Positions 12,001 through 22,290 of a DNA stretch of 64,000 bases are shown here, one piece after another. The DNA lies in contig OX463848.1 in the NCBI GenBank assembly GCA_949825065.1, forward strand, positions 29,393,549 through 29,457,548, written 5' to 3'. Every line of letters starts with the position of its first letter. Position 1 is the first letter of the stretch. The DNA is from Odontocerum albicorne. Taxonomy: Eukaryota; Arthropoda; Insecta; Trichoptera; Odontoceridae. A model generated the notes under the pieces. The model was not told where the DNA came from, did no database searches, and was given only the letters and a program-made list of their open reading frames with translations. Position numbers and translations under genes: made by a program.

Positions 12001-15000
12001 AGAGAGAGTTGGCTCTCTAAACGAGTCCTGAGTTAAAAGCAACCTTGGAGAGAGTTGGCTTTCTAAACGGCGCTATATAAAACTGTCCTTAAATTGGCAA
12101 ATCATATCCACTCAACAGGATCTCGTCAGTCCAGGCCTACAAAGGGCATTTATCCGTACAAAAACTTCAAAGCATTTTCAATTAAATCTTGGACTTTATA
12201 TCAATTTTTGTTTTCAATAATCTTCTCTTCTCTTCGGACACTGCAGCAAGTATATCATGATCTGCTCCTCACAATAGATGCAAAGAGTTGATCCATTACA
12301 CAACATTCCCTATTTCAAAATATTGTCCTTTGTTCTCCCAATTCCTTCTCGGTGCCTGCTAAGAAATTTCCAGATCCTCCAGGGTAGTATGGAATCAGTT
12401 GGTAATGCCTAAACAAGCAAAATCACACTGCTGGGGCTTATTGTTTCTCTTCACTTCTTCCTCCCAGAAACAGCAGATGCTTCTTTCAGAGACATAGCTA
12501 TCTCCATGAAAAATGGATTTCAGCCTCGGAATTTAGGCTGGTGGCTTTTCAAAGAATGTTTGGGTTCATACAGTAGGTTCAATCTTGCAGCACTGCTTCG
12601 TCGAAAAAATTTCGGAGGAGCAAACATACATAACATCATGACATTTAACTGTCGGAGTAGGTAGAGCGGACAGAGTGCCATACTTTTCTATCTCGACACA
12701 CATTCACCTCTTTTACATCCATACATCTTTTACGATTTTTCTGACTTTCAACGTTTCCTTCTTTCAGAATATTATTCACTTGATCCAACCATACTTTCCT
12801 TGATCTTCCTCTACCATGCCTTCTACTGACATACGCACTTTTTATTTGTTTTGTAAATCTATCTTCATTCATTCGTTCGTACATGCACAAACCATCTCAG
12901 CGTGCTTTTCTTTATCCAGTCCTAAGTTCACATTCATCCCTGAACATTTCATTCCTTATTCTGTCATACATTATCACTCCATATATTCTTCTCTATGCAC
13001 GCATTTCTACGTCATTTATTCGGCTCCTCTCGAGCAATGCTGGCAAATTGAAAAATATAAATAAATTTGTATTGTTTTAGATTGTGGATGATCTTTTTAA
13101 CTTAGCAAGGGAAAATGTATTGAATTACCATACAACATTCAACGTTACTCGTTTCCTTTGGAATGAGACTGATTACGCCCCATGGACCTCAGCTATGTCA
13201 GGGTTATCATTCTTGAGAAATCAATTCAGCCACCTGCCAGAAATCAAAGAGAAGCTTGATGTAAGTATTCGTACTATTTAGGGTTATATTATTAAAGACA
13301 CTTCATATATATAATATTTTTTGTTCATTTTTAATTTAAAGAATAATTCTTAATCATTTTTATTTTTAACTTCCACAATACGCAAATCTATCCTTTCCAA
13401 ATAAGACACTAGTTTAATAATATCAACCCTTAACAAATGATCACATAAACATCTGTACCTTTTATAAAATATCATCTAATCATCTCTAGATTTTATAAAA
13501 TACCACATTAGTTGCTTTTGATTTCATACAGTATCATGTTAGAGTTTACAGAAAAAAACTTGTGACTTTAACTGCGACTTGACTTTGATAAGTTTCAGAA
13601 TTATCTTTATTCCAAAACAGTGTGTTTTTTTTTCAATAAATAGATAATACAATGTAAAATACATTAATAATCCATTCAACCATGTTCTTTATAAATTTCG
13701 GAGAAAATAATTAATTTCAAGATCCGCATCCTATAAAATGTTGGTAAAATGAAAGTGGGAAGTGATCCCAGTCTAACTTCAAAAGCTGGGAATAAATAAT
13801 GAATCTTGTATCCTCAACTTTGTTAGAATTTGCATTTTTTTTAAACTTACCATCTCTTACTTCGTTAAGCTGAAAAGTTCTTAAAGATCAAAAGCCTCCA
13901 ATATTTTGCCCTTCAGCTCTGAATAATATTCACTCTTTAGTATCTAATATCCCAGAACTTCAAATTTCTTATGCGTGCTGCCCATATGTATGTATCTGGG
14001 TAAAGTAAAGCTCCCAATTGGTCTTCTCCTCTGTAATAAATGCAAATCATCTTTGATCGGCTGAATTCTACACTGTTGGTTATGTACTGAGTTGTATTGA
14101 AGATTTTTGATTGGACATAATACAAATCCTTATATATTTTTAGAATTACACTTTAAGACTGATGAATAACGTTACGAGCAATTTGGGAATATCAGAAAAG
14201 GATGATGACACCCACCTGCACAAACTGTTCCGTATTAACTTGATGAACTTTGCATGCAAACTGGGCCATGCGGGTTGTGTCAATGAATCGATACGTCTAT
14301 TCAACAACATGGTTGACAAAAATGAACCGTAAGATAACATTTCTGTTGTGATGATGCCAGTATAAATATAAAAATCTAACTAAAACACAAAAATGTAGTA
14401 TATAACCGATAGATATTTAATAAGTTGCCAAAATAAATTCATGGCGGTTCACGTAACCAAGCTTAATCAAATGCTTGTGGGCTGTGGTTTTTGATATTTT
14501 CAGTACCTCAGCAATCGCTCGTGTCGTAGAACTGGAGGTATTGCTTGCTTACTCCAACGAATTAAAACAACATGATGATATACATGTACTCGTATGTCTA
14601 ATGCTCTCCAAAACACATTGATAATGAGATCACAACTTCTTTCAGAAATGTCTTGTGACATCTATCTCTCTGAATATGTCGAATTTCACAAATTATTTTA
14701 GAAAAGTCAAAAACTTAAATTCACGTTTAAAAAAAATATTTATTTTATAAGATCATTGAAAGACTACTTAGATATAGAAGATGAACAATACCGCAAATTC
14801 AAAAAAACTATCAGTATAAGAGTGGCGTTATTTATAAGACGTCTGTCTTCCAACCCAAGGTTAGGAGGTTCGATTCACGTTGGAATCCAGATTTTTTAAA
14901 CTTTATTCTAGTATTTTCTTCTCTTCTCTCAGGATCTTTATAACAACTCGTTAGTTGATTGGAAGAGATTGTCACAAAGCAATTAGCCCGTCAGGTTATA

Positions 15001-18000
15001 TTTTATACAACGAAAGTGCAATACAGTAAGTCGAAGAACATTTAATGGTTTTGAAATAGGTTTAACAATGATTATACACGTAAACTTGCATATAAGGAAA
15101 CGTTAAATATACGTTTTTAAATAAGAAAGGCATTAAGTATTAATTCAAGAGCTACATAATATGGTATCTGGAAAAAGTTTCATGTATTTCGGACTTCTAT
15201 TGTTAGGACAAATTATCTTTACTATCTTAATAACAAACGTGCTGAATATACGAATATACTCTTATAAAAAGTAAAAGCTGATTTTTTTTCAGTTAAAGTT
15301 TACTCGAAATTTTGAACAAGTAACAAAAGAAGTTTTTTTGTACTTTATTTACAACCGCTAAGAAAAAAAAAACATAACCAAAAAAATACATGTACTGTAT
15401 GGGGAAGATGCAGTAAACGATCGAGTATATAAAATGTGGTTTAGAAATTCCGTAATGGTGATACGACACTTGAAAATGGTGTCCATTTTGAAGGGCGATT
15501 ACTCCTTATCAATGCTTTGCAGTCCAGATAACCAGTGTTCCACGACATCAAAGATTACTAAGATATTGAAAATATTGAAAACCATGATCCAAAAACATTT
15601 GCTGTAAGTCAGCGTGTGAATTTGAATTAACAAGAAGAAATTACAATACTTTCCGCACTACCCAATATATTCAATCCTGTCGTGTAGCTCATGACTGAGC
15701 ATCGTGATAACCTCCGACTTCTCCTCTCTATTCATCCCTGGAATTAACAGATCGATGGGCAATTCTAAAGGGTAGTCCTGTGCATCTCTAACATGGTTAG
15801 TCCAACGCATTGGGATTCTTCCTCTTGTGCGTCGTCCTTCCACGCCTCCAGTAACCACAAACCTCTCCAAACTGTCTCCTTGGCCACGAGCAATGTGACT
15901 AAAGAATCGAAGGACTCGTGGAAGGCATATTGTTGACAATGTGACGGCAATTCTCAGTTCTTTGAGAATGTATTCAATATTTTATCTTAATTATTTAGGC
16001 GTTTTATTAAATATTTCATCATAATTATTGAGGCGTTATAGTCAATATTTTTTCGTAATTATAATTCAAGCGTGATATTCAAAATTTTATTTTGATTATT
16101 AATGCGTTATGTTCAATATTTTATCTTAATTATTTTCAGTGTTAAACCTAACCTGCGAGAATATGTTTACTGCACAGGATTACGGAACGGAGATGAAAAA
16201 CATTTCGATAAACTGTGGGAGAAATACAAAAGTTCAAATGTTGCCAACGATAAGGTGGTCATCCTGGGCGCCTTGGGATGTACAAATAAAACATCTAAAG
16301 TTCAAGAGTAAGTACTATTATTCAAAAAGTCGTGGAAACTTTATCTTTCATAACTTTTTTTTCAGTATTTTCTACAAATAAAAAGGTTCGTATTTATACT
16401 CCACAGATCCAATATAAAATATGAACGGAAATATAATTTTGCGTGCTATAGAGAATCAAAACTAACTTGGCGTTCGTTTGGGTGACTTAACACCTTTTTG
16501 AAGAGCAATCTCCCAATCTGCCTCAAACTAATTATATTTTACCAATGCATCTTACCAATACTGACATATGAAAGCGAAACATGGACGTTTTCTGTACGAA
16601 TGATACAAAAACTCCAGACATCACAAGGCAGCATAGAGATGTGCATGCTAGGTTATACAAGAAGTAGTCGAAAACGCAATGAGTGTATACGTACCCAAAC
16701 AAAAGCTAACGATATTATAAAGGCTGCAAAAAGACTGAAGTGGAAGTAGGCTTGGTACATCGCCCAAACAACGGACCATCATTGGCCGCATGAAGTAATC
16801 CAGTGGAACCCGACGGACAGAACTCTAGGCCTGTAAGAAGGCCGATATATGATAAACGTAGATAGACTGTTTATAAGTAGGAAATGTAAAAATCATAATT
16901 TTGCCTCAATTTATTAAACTTGATTTGCAAATATTTTACCGACCTTAACATCACTGCTGTCCTGTGCCTTCTAGGTTAATTAAACTAATAAATTCGAACT
17001 TTGACGAACATTGAGTTAAAAAGGTTATTCTTAGTTTTGATCTTAAAAGTTTGAATCCAGAGAATTATAATATTTAGATAAATGTATTGACTAATGCATT
17101 ATTAAGCATAATGAATATAAATATTCTATCATTATATTTTCAGACTATTGCAGCACACCATAACTCCAATTTCAGGAATTCGTCAGCAAGATATCATGAG
17201 TGCTTTCAATTCAGCTGTCAACGGCAACGAGGAAAATATCGATGTTGTATTTGATTTCATTCAGAAGAATATCGCAAATATGCAGAAATAGTAAGTGACT
17301 TCAAATTTTTGAATATTTTAATTTATAACGTGATTATCACGTGCAATACGCCCAGATTAGGGACTCGATGTGGCATTGTGGCCGTGTCTGTGGATCGAGA
17401 ATTGGTCAAAGTAATCAGAAAAGATGGTAATAGCACCAAGCTTCTCATCAATAACAACTAATTATCTCCATCGTCAACCACCCTTCTATGGCACAAACGT
17501 TGCTCATTTCAATAGGCGCTATATCTCTTGCTCGATGTACCGCCTGCTGAAATGAGCACCCTGCTGCTATTTTTGTCTAGTCACTTCTTCGGGTGTGTTT
17601 GGTCTCTGTTTTTTTGCCATTTAGGCTTCTCACCTCTCGAGGTTGTCGTCGTCCCTCCACAATATATGTCCAAAGTATCGTAAGATTTTTCTGGCACACA
17701 GTACAAAGATACGCGTCTCAGCCCAATCTCTTCAATGTTTGATGGATAGCTTATTCAAACAGTCCATAAAAAGCGCAAGAACCTCCTCAAACACCACATC
17801 TCAAAAGGTTCAATGATTTGTCTACTGAGTGTCAAGGTCTACGCAACATATAGAAAAAATGTGAACAAAAGAGTTTAAACCAAGCGAGTCATAGTGTTTC
17901 TAAGGATTTCTCGATCCCTGCATATCTTCCCAGGCGACTCATTCCTCCCTTAGCTATCTGAATTTTTCGCATTATTTACTCATTGCAGGAATTCACGTCA

Positions 18001-20637
18001 TTGATCAAAAAGCACATGTCAAAAACCTCCTGAACATATCTTAGTCCGATTGATTATATATGCATTTCATTATTCACTGCCTTTGAAGACGGGCTGGGGC
18101 CAACAATGTGATACTGAATACTTAACCAAAGTGGTGTGTGTAAAATTTACATGTCTATATAAGAAAGACAGAAAGATCATTTCAAAAAAGCTTTCGCGAA
18201 CACAAATCCGACTTAACAGCCCCTCTAATTTATTCTGAAATGGTTAATCATTGTGAGGTGCATGGCTGCGCGGTAATGCACTGGCCTTCCGTGCGGAAGG
18301 TCGTCGGTTCGAGCCCCGCCCTATGATAGTCCCCTCGAACGACACATGCACTTTTTACGCCTAGTGTTCAAGGGTATAAGGATACCTATGACTTCGGTCG
18401 TGTTTATTCTTTAAAAAAAAAGTCACCGTAAAAATCATACATTTTCCATCGATTATGCCAAATTCTTGCAAATCAGTAGTAACGGAAATAAATTGGATAG
18501 ATTAAAGGCCCTAGAAATAGCCAAGTCAGTGCATCGACATGAATATCTGGCAGATAAATACGAGTATATTATATTCCCATGATCTCATCGCTACTCGCTG
18601 AAGTTCTCCTGCCTCGCTCCCCCCACAATCCCCAACTCGATTTTTTGCTGTTAGAAGTGTGTATGTCGGTACCGAATTTATTCTTGTTTATGCTCTCCTG
18701 AAATGAAGAGATGAAAACCTTGAAGCTGGTATGGTTATACCATTACATAAATTGAAATAAATAGTGTTTGATAAAACTTATTACAAATAATTTTATTTCA
18801 TTCAACAACTATCATCAAATTATATTATCTATTTTATTTCAGCTACAAGGACAGCTTCCAGTTTGCAATTGCAAACTTAGTTTCCAACATGAAAGGAGCT
18901 CAACTTCAAAAGGTATTTTTTACGCTTATTTATTTTAAAATACAACATTTTTAAACTTTATTATGGCTTATTAATGTATATAACATTTTATGCAAATACA
19001 TAGTGTGGATTTATTGCTTTCAAACATTTTCCTCAAATCAACCAGCTTCAGTTTCATAATATCCATAACCATGTTTTTAAAATGTAGGGAACGAAAACAA
19101 TATTTGATGAAAACTAACAAAAATTAAAATAAAACATGGTGTACATCTCAAAGAAAATAGGGTTTAGGATGGGGATTGTATGGGAGTTAAGGACGAAGAA
19201 TATTTTGAGCTTCTTAAGTTTATTGTTAAATATTCTATACATAATGCGCATCTGATTGATCCACGATGATTCTTCCAAAGTCGAATCAAGTGAACTGCAA
19301 AATATGGTGTGTAGAATAATATGCGATGAATTTGTACCCAAAATATTTTACCATCACCCAATCAGAGGGGACGATTTATTTGTATCTGAAGAAAAGTCAC
19401 GCTTTATAATTCAGTTATTTTAAAATATCCCCACACTATCATAAGAAGCTTAATTTTTAAACAATTTATATGCGCAGAGCTCTTGAAACAAGTAATCAAT
19501 GTCATTTAGTGTTTAAAAATTTTGTAAGATGAAGTAATACGAAAAGATAAAAACTGTCCTAAAAGGACTTAGAGAAACTATAGCTTTAATGGTGATTAAG
19601 TCATCTAATGTGAAACACGTTTTTTAAACTGCGAAGAACATGTATGTGAAAATCTTGAAATTATCTTATTTAACAAGTACTAGAAATCTGTTATTTGTTA
19701 CACATTAATTTCGCACAACCACTGAACTTTTAAAGTTAAGAAAGTCTTTAAGGACATATATACAATAGTACATATAGCTTTTGTCCTCGGTCACGCCTCA
19801 TGTTTAAGGATGGTGGTCTTAATAGGCACAAACTTTTGTGATCGTAAGCCGTCCTGCATGTATTCTTAGAACCTCTATTCTTATACATTTTCGAAGCGTT
19901 TTTTTCGGTGGGTGCTAATCCACGTAATTAAGTACGTCAACTGTATCTACCAACATCAGTTTTTTTGATTAATGATCATTAGTTTGATTTAGTTTGCAGA
20001 TCGAATTCCAGCCTCCAATTTTCCTTTAATATACGATCAAAGAGCATTCTGATTTACAGAAACGAATATGTTCTGTGTAGCAGAGATTTGAGATCTCATG
20101 GTAAATTTAGAGACCTTATGTGAAAGCCAGACTAGAACCCTTTAATAGAAATATCTGGGGTCCTACGGGAATCAAACTCGCAACCCCGAGCTGGAAGGCA
20201 AACATCTTATTAGCCAGGCCACGGAAGTCGTCTTTTCGAGGCCTACATTCATTAAGATACAAATGTACGTTTATTAAGTTACAAACCTTGTAGTACCTTG
20301 AGGAAAACTACCCCTAATTAGAAGTTTCAGAAGATTGCCAATGAAAATAACTCATAATGTGAAAAAACATCATAGTATTGTCTTACCCTTAAGCTGATTA
20401 ATATTTTACTTTCAGTTCAGAGCATTTTTGGCTGCATCAAGAGACGAACTATCACAAGGTGAATACAATGCAGGAATAACTGGATTGTCTAACATCGCTC
20501 TCACCAGGGAATGGGCGTCGCTTCGAAAAGACGAAATAGAATCTTGGTTGGTGACATTCGGCAAAAGTTCTGCCAGTATTTTTGGTGCATCCTTTGGGCT
20601 GGTGTTAACAGTTATCCTCACGTTTTTGTTGAATTAG
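2493..20637 (+). CDS. APN: Aminopeptidase N copy A (M1 zinc metallopeptidase, GPI-type), 14 exons reconstructed
   Basis: Exons: 2493-3009, 4966-5127, 5315-5629, 5730-5913, 6454-6698, 8287-8470, 9608-9794, 10838-10935, 13081-13260, 14144-14328, 16140-16307, 17144-17290, 18843-18912, 20416-20637. All phases join to an uninterrupted 954-residue chain ending in TAG. The family removes N-terminal residues from peptides and, in insect midgut, sits on the microvillar membrane; lepidopteran members are known Bt Cry-toxin receptors. Seen (numbering from the first exon): signal-peptide core at 3-17, the FPCFDEP domain-I motif in exon 2, GAMEN at 321-325, HEIAH at 357-361 with E380 (HEXXHX18E), catalytic Tyr445 in [16 protein letters not shown] at about 599-606, and a hydrophobic C-terminus with no cytoplasmic tail. 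Length fits the family. All introns are GT-AG except intron 6 (GC-AG). The first exon enters in phase 1, so a small upstream exon must carry the ATG; I could not place it. Confidence 0.95.
4043..4120 (+). mobile_element. tRNA-derived SINE head
   Basis: Contains an A-box-like TAGCCTAGTGG and a B-box GGTTCGATCCC at tRNA spacing in intron 1 of copy A. The acceptor stem does not pair, so this is a SINE relic, not a tRNA gene. Confidence 0.6.
4966..5127 (+). CDS. APN: APN copy A exon 2 (domain I FPCFDEP motif)
   Basis: This exon codes for 54 residues from [20 protein letters not shown] through DEPKYKA to VEV, the diagnostic M1 domain-I segment. TTCAG precedes it and GTAAGT follows. It enters and leaves in the same phase (162 nt), so skipping it would not shift the frame. 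Its counterpart in copy B is destroyed, so copy A is the only intact version in the window. Confidence 0.93.
5315..5629 (+). CDS. APN: APN copy A exon 3 (GAMEN substrate-anchoring motif)
   Basis: 105 codons ending in [18 protein letters not shown] sequence; GAMEN binds the substrate N-terminus in M1 aminopeptidases. Flanks are TTTTCAG and GTAAAT. The copy B exon at 30804-31118 has the same length and keeps GAMEN. Confidence 0.93.
5730..5913 (+). CDS. APN: APN copy A exon 4 (zinc-binding active site)
   Basis: The exon codes for [20 protein letters not shown] followed by WLNEGFA: the two zinc-binding His, the general-base Glu and the third zinc ligand Glu at the exact X18 spacing. The acceptor is GATTTACAG and the donor GTTAGT. 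In copy B (31228-31411) the motif reads HEISH; the ligands are kept. Confidence 0.95.
6940..7900 (+). repeat. Degenerate minisatellite in APN copy A intron 5
   Basis: About 20 diverged units of roughly 40-48 bases built around the words GCAATTAAGTAACGTCCCTT and GTGCCCTATAA, interrupted near 7530-7800. The same array is in copy B, so it predates the duplication. Confidence 0.75.
7937..8280 (+). repeat. Diverged tandem duplication with a 19-bp perfect hairpin, APN copy A intron 5
   Basis: About 160 bases (TGCTATCTGC ... CTACATATTTAAT) occur twice, 7937-8095 and 8124-8275; copy B has one copy. At the joint, 8107-8125 and 8131-8149 are perfect inverted repeats with a 5-base loop. Confidence 0.8.
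8287..8470 (+). CDS. APN: APN copy A exon 6, ending at a GC splice donor
   Basis: The exon begins after ATTTTAG and joins the previous one through a split Asn codon (NNN-KFDVV). It ends ACTCAG followed by GCAAGT; continuing into the exon at 9608 gives [12 protein letters not shown] without a break. No GT donor near this point would keep the frame. The copy B exon (33903-34086) has the same GCAAGT donor, so this is a conserved GC-AG intron. Confidence 0.9.
8611..8680. repeat. CG/CA microsatellite, APN copy A intron 6
   Basis: Short runs of CGCGCG and CACACA, about 70 bases. It is the small homologue of the 1-kb array at 34539-35530 in copy B; the AACATATTAAAACA flank is shared. Confidence 0.85.
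8690..9190 (+). mobile_element. Non-LTR reverse transcriptase fragment, APN copy A intron 6
   Basis: The + strand codes for [30 protein letters not shown], the part of non-LTR RTs that follows the catalytic core (pattern LGV..D..L....HI....KAN..LG). The HRYHID...GL segment has then been tandemly repeated four times. Confidence 0.65.
8932..9153 (+). repeat. 55/56-bp minisatellite, 4 units, inside the RT fragment
   Basis: Units start at 8932, 8988, 9043 and 9099 (TCACCGATATCACATTGACT...). Copy B has a single unit at about 36246-36302, so the expansion followed the duplication. Confidence 0.9.
10150..10690 (+). mobile_element. Jockey/CR1-like reverse transcriptase fragment, APN copy A intron 7
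   Basis: Codes for [17 protein letters not shown], then after frameshifts [16 protein letters not shown] and VTAVAFVDI, the order found in the fingers and first-aspartate region of Jockey/CR1-type RTs (P..WK.A....KPGK ... FRPGKSCT ... FVD). The same fragment is at 37220-37770, so insertion preceded the duplication. Confidence 0.75.
11110..11185 (+). mobile_element. tRNA-like SINE relic, APN copy A intron 8
   Basis: TAGTCTAACGGTTAGCA resembles an A box, with a decayed B box (AGATTTGACACC) downstream. Shared with 38205-38280. Confidence 0.5.
11421..11625. repeat. 205-bp near-perfect palindrome made of two Penelope-type 3' ends
   Basis: Arms 11421-11522 and 11524-11625 are inverted copies around base 11523 with only a few mismatches. 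Each arm reads CTGAAGATGAG...ACCGGTAGGGTTATACCGT...AGTGTTTGATAAAA outward. A diverged relative of this sequence ends the GIY-YIG element in intron 12 (18690-18780, 44050-44140). Absent from copy B. Confidence 0.85.
11769..11840 (+). mobile_element. tRNA-derived SINE head, APN copy A intron 8
   Basis: GACCTAGTAGATAAGACGCC (A box region) and GAGTTCGAATCTC (B box). The anticodon-loop-like word CTTCCAG recalls tRNA-Gly(UCC). Not in copy B. Confidence 0.65.
11931..12068 (+). repeat. 46-bp minisatellite, 3 units
   Basis: Units start at 11931, 11977 and 12023 (GAGTCCTGAGTTAAAAGCAA...). Copy B has one unit at about 38474-38525. Confidence 0.9.
12080..12600 (-). mobile_element. Non-LTR retrotransposon C-terminal relic with CxxC knuckle
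   Basis: On the - strand, about 12300-12230 reads [16 protein letters not shown], a decayed version of the CxxC...H...C knuckle that ends Jockey/R1-type ORF2 proteins. The rest is too decayed to place. Copy A only. Confidence 0.45.
12640..13040 (-). mobile_element. Non-LTR retrotransposon 3' fragment, family X
   Basis: The - strand codes for [20 protein letters not shown], then [20 protein letters not shown]: the basic GR.RK.W block followed by the CRDR.W block typical of non-LTR ORF2 tails. It ends about 40 bases before exon 9 of copy A and is absent from copy B. Confidence 0.65.
13981..14396 (+). other. Near-identical tract between the two APN copies (exon 10 and flanking introns), copy A side
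   Basis: By eye only one substitution (14113) separates this from 39498-39912, across 185 coding and about 230 intronic bases. On both sides differences and indels resume at once. Confidence 0.85.
14144..14328 (+). CDS. APN: APN copy A exon 10, identical in copy B
   Basis: Part of the C-terminal ERAP1-like helical region. All 185 bases match copy B (39661-39845), and the match continues far into both introns, unlike every other exon pair. See the gene-conversion finding. Confidence 0.92.
14430..14700 (-). mobile_element. Mariner-family transposase N-terminal relic, APN copy A intron 10
   Basis: The - strand reads [20 protein letters not shown] then YVNRHEF, the second helix-turn-helix of mariner transposases. 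Shared with copy B. Confidence 0.6.
14821..14896 (+). mobile_element. tRNA-derived SINE head, APN copy A intron 10
   Basis: Decayed A region, then AAGACGTCTGTCTTCCAACC and B box GGTTCGATTC followed by TTGGAATCCAGA, the same family as 51917-51995. Not in copy B. Confidence 0.6.
15390..15610 (+). mobile_element. Mariner-family transposase N-terminal relic, APN copy A intron 10
   Basis: Codes for [15 protein letters not shown], the helix-turn-helix region typical of mariner transposases, then decays. Absent from copy B. Confidence 0.6.
15655..15955 (-). mobile_element. Non-LTR ORF2 tail, APN copy A intron 10
   Basis: The - strand codes for [38 protein letters not shown], the RFFGH...EG.R.RGR.P.RW block of RTE-like ORF2 C-termini. 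Shared with 40225-40525. Confidence 0.75.
16470..16860 (+). mobile_element. RTE-like retrotransposon 3' fragment, APN copy A intron 11
   Basis: Codes for [20 protein letters not shown] then [27 protein letters not shown] and KRLKWK, the order of RTE/BovB-like ORF2 C-terminal regions (LPV.TYG.ETWTL...RN..IR..T). Ends in decay. Confidence 0.8.
18100..18780 (+). mobile_element. Penelope-like retroelement 3' part, APN copy A intron 12
   Basis: Decayed counterpart of 43480-44140. It carries the GIY-YIG-type stretch in broken frames (near 18140-18240), a SINE insertion at 18258-18400 and the CTGAAATGAAGAG..ATGGTTATACCA..AGTGTTTGATAAAA end. Confidence 0.65.
18258..18400 (+). mobile_element. tRNA-derived SINE within the Penelope-like relic (copy A)
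   Basis: Head with TGGCTGCGCGGTAATGCA and B box GGTTCGAGCCCCG. A different head from the 51917-51995 family. Copy B has it at 43655-43790. Confidence 0.65.
20157..20233 (-). mobile_element. tRNA-derived SINE head, APN copy A intron 13
   Basis: On the - strand: GGCCTGGCTAATAAGATG, CTTCCAGCTCGGGG and a B box GAGTTTGATTCCC. Same place in copy B (45434-45508), so older than the duplication. Confidence 0.65.
20416..20637 (+). CDS. APN: APN copy A last exon (C-terminus with GPI-type tail)
   Basis: 73 codons and TAG. The last twenty residues ([20 protein letters not shown]) are hydrophobic and end without a basic cytoplasmic tail; small residues (GKSSAS) just before could hold the omega site. This is the usual layout of a GPI-anchor signal in insect APNs. 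A terminal transmembrane anchor is the alternative. Confidence 0.9.
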   Translation, partial: FRAFLAASRDELSQGEYNAGITGLSNIALTREWASLRKDEIESWLVTFGKSSASIFGASFGLVLTVILTFLLN

Positions 20638-20789
20638 TAGGGATAATCATAACAAAAAATCTTATTCTAAAAATAATTCTAAAAATTTAAAAACGATCAT
20701 CTTGGAAAACGCGAACTTCTCGCACAGTCTTAAACTATAGTATCCGAAAAAATATATACTGACTTTAACACCTTACCGTTTACTTGAAC

Positions 20790-21060
20790 TTGCTGCAGAG
20801 GTTTGTCATACCTCCATCACAAAGAGTTAAGAGTTGAGGAAGACTATTATTTCGTGCAAAATGGTGCTTCTCTGCACTACCATCATGATGTGAAGGTCTA
20901 TCTTGATAAAAATTTGCCGAACAGACTGATTGTACGTAGATGTAGCATTGAATATCCCCCGTACTCCCCAGACCTCACGCCAAATAGACATTTCTATGGT
21001 GACCCATTGAAGGTTTATTTTACAAAACAATAAAGGAATTGAGAGCAGTCATTTAAAGAA
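20790..21060 (+). mobile_element. Tc1/mariner-superfamily transposase C-terminal relic, 3' flank of APN copy A
   Basis: Codes for VQNGASLHYHHDVKVYLDKN..IEYPPYSPDLTP..HFYG, the second-Asp to YSPDL.P..F.WG region of Tc1/mariner-type DDE transposases with the aspartates decayed. It begins about 150 bases after the APN stop. Shared with copy B. Confidence 0.7.
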
Positions 21061-21459
21061 AATGCGCCTAAATACCAAAACAAATTATTCATAATATTTG
21101 CGATTCTATGTTGTCAGCAATGCATAGACCAGAACGGGCGTCAATTTGAGCATTTGCGATAGTTGAAAAATTTTACGTATGTGTTCTGTAATTTTGAGTT
21201 TTAATCGTAGATACGTGTATACCTTTATAAATACAGTATTTAATAACTTTAAGTGAGTATATATATTTTTGGATATCCTATAGTGCTGATGGTAACTTGG
21301 GAGACAACACTTTTACTTGAAATTGTTATGAAACCGAAGTTAGGAAAATTATAATTTTATTTATTGTGGCAAAATTAAAACTACCTTCTCAAAAGAAATT
21401 AATTTATTATACGAGTATATAGGAAATTCTGATACAATTTCCATTATGTTTATTTAATT

Positions 21460-21530
21460 CCTCAAGACAGCTGTTTCGACTGATATGGTCCTTTTCAAGT
21501 GTACATAATACAAGAAAGAATTTTAATAAT
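21460..21530 (-). mobile_element. Retroelement end with CCGAAACAGCTG-type motif (copy A flank)
   Basis: On the - strand: CTTGAAAAGGACC..AT..AGTCGAAACAGCTGTCTTGAG. This hairpin-plus-GAAAC form is common at the ends of Penelope-like and some other retroelements. Shared with 46685-46745. Confidence 0.45.
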
Positions 21531-22111
21531 TTTAACTGAACGAACTATAAAAAATTATCTTTTTACTCTAAACTACAGTAAAAGTACTTAAAGTTTATAT
21601 AGGTATAACTTTCATTAATCTAAAGTTAATATAGGTATTAATTTCATTTTGGTTACAAAAAAATGTTTTGTACGAATGCATTTGGTTCCTGTTTTATCAA
21701 GTACTTTTAAAAGTATGCAAAATTATCCCTTTAAAGTGATATTAATATTAAGGTTGTTATTATACTAAGTGTCAAAATAATATGTACTTTGTCTATAATT
21801 TTTTCAACAATAAAGTGAATTAAAACCATATTTGTTTTTTTTAACTCGTTCGAATTTAATGAAAATTATAACACTTCACATGAAATCGATGGAATGCTTA
21901 ATCATATAGAACCCAAGAGGTATCCTGTCTTACCCATAACTCCATTCCTATTTTTTTTAAATTATATGATTAGTTATTACCCCTGTTCCTTTGATTACAC
22001 TACATGCATATGCTACGAGTAGACGTGTGCGAGTGTTATTGCCAATCCACGTGTTGTAGTATTTCAAACGCGTGAATGGCGAACTGTGAGCTACATGCCT
22101 ACTACTATTAT

Positions 22112-22290
22112 TATTTTCATGTTATACTACACTTTTTATTCTTCCCATTTTATACTACACTTTTTATAATTTCCATGTAATACTACACTTTTTATTATTT
22201 CCATATTATACTACACTTTTTATTCTTTCTATGTTATACTTCACTTTTTATTCTTTCCATGTTACACTACACTTTTGATATTTTCATGAG
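22112..22290 (+). repeat. About 30-bp minisatellite, 6 units, at the edge of the duplicated block
   Basis: Repeats of TTTCCATGTTATACTACACT followed by TTTTATT. It begins within 20 bases of where similarity to copy B ends. Confidence 0.85.

Larger units (their letters stand above)
285..22095. repeat. Tandem segmental duplication, copy A
   Basis: From about 285 (words such as AAACCGCTTTAGCAATTTGA) to about 22095 (the GACGTGTGCGAGTGTTATTG region) this block can be aligned with 26330-47995 in the same orientation, exons, introns and flanks included. Exons look about 97-98% identical by eye, introns clearly less, with many copy-specific indels. Edges are approximate. Confidence 0.9.
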
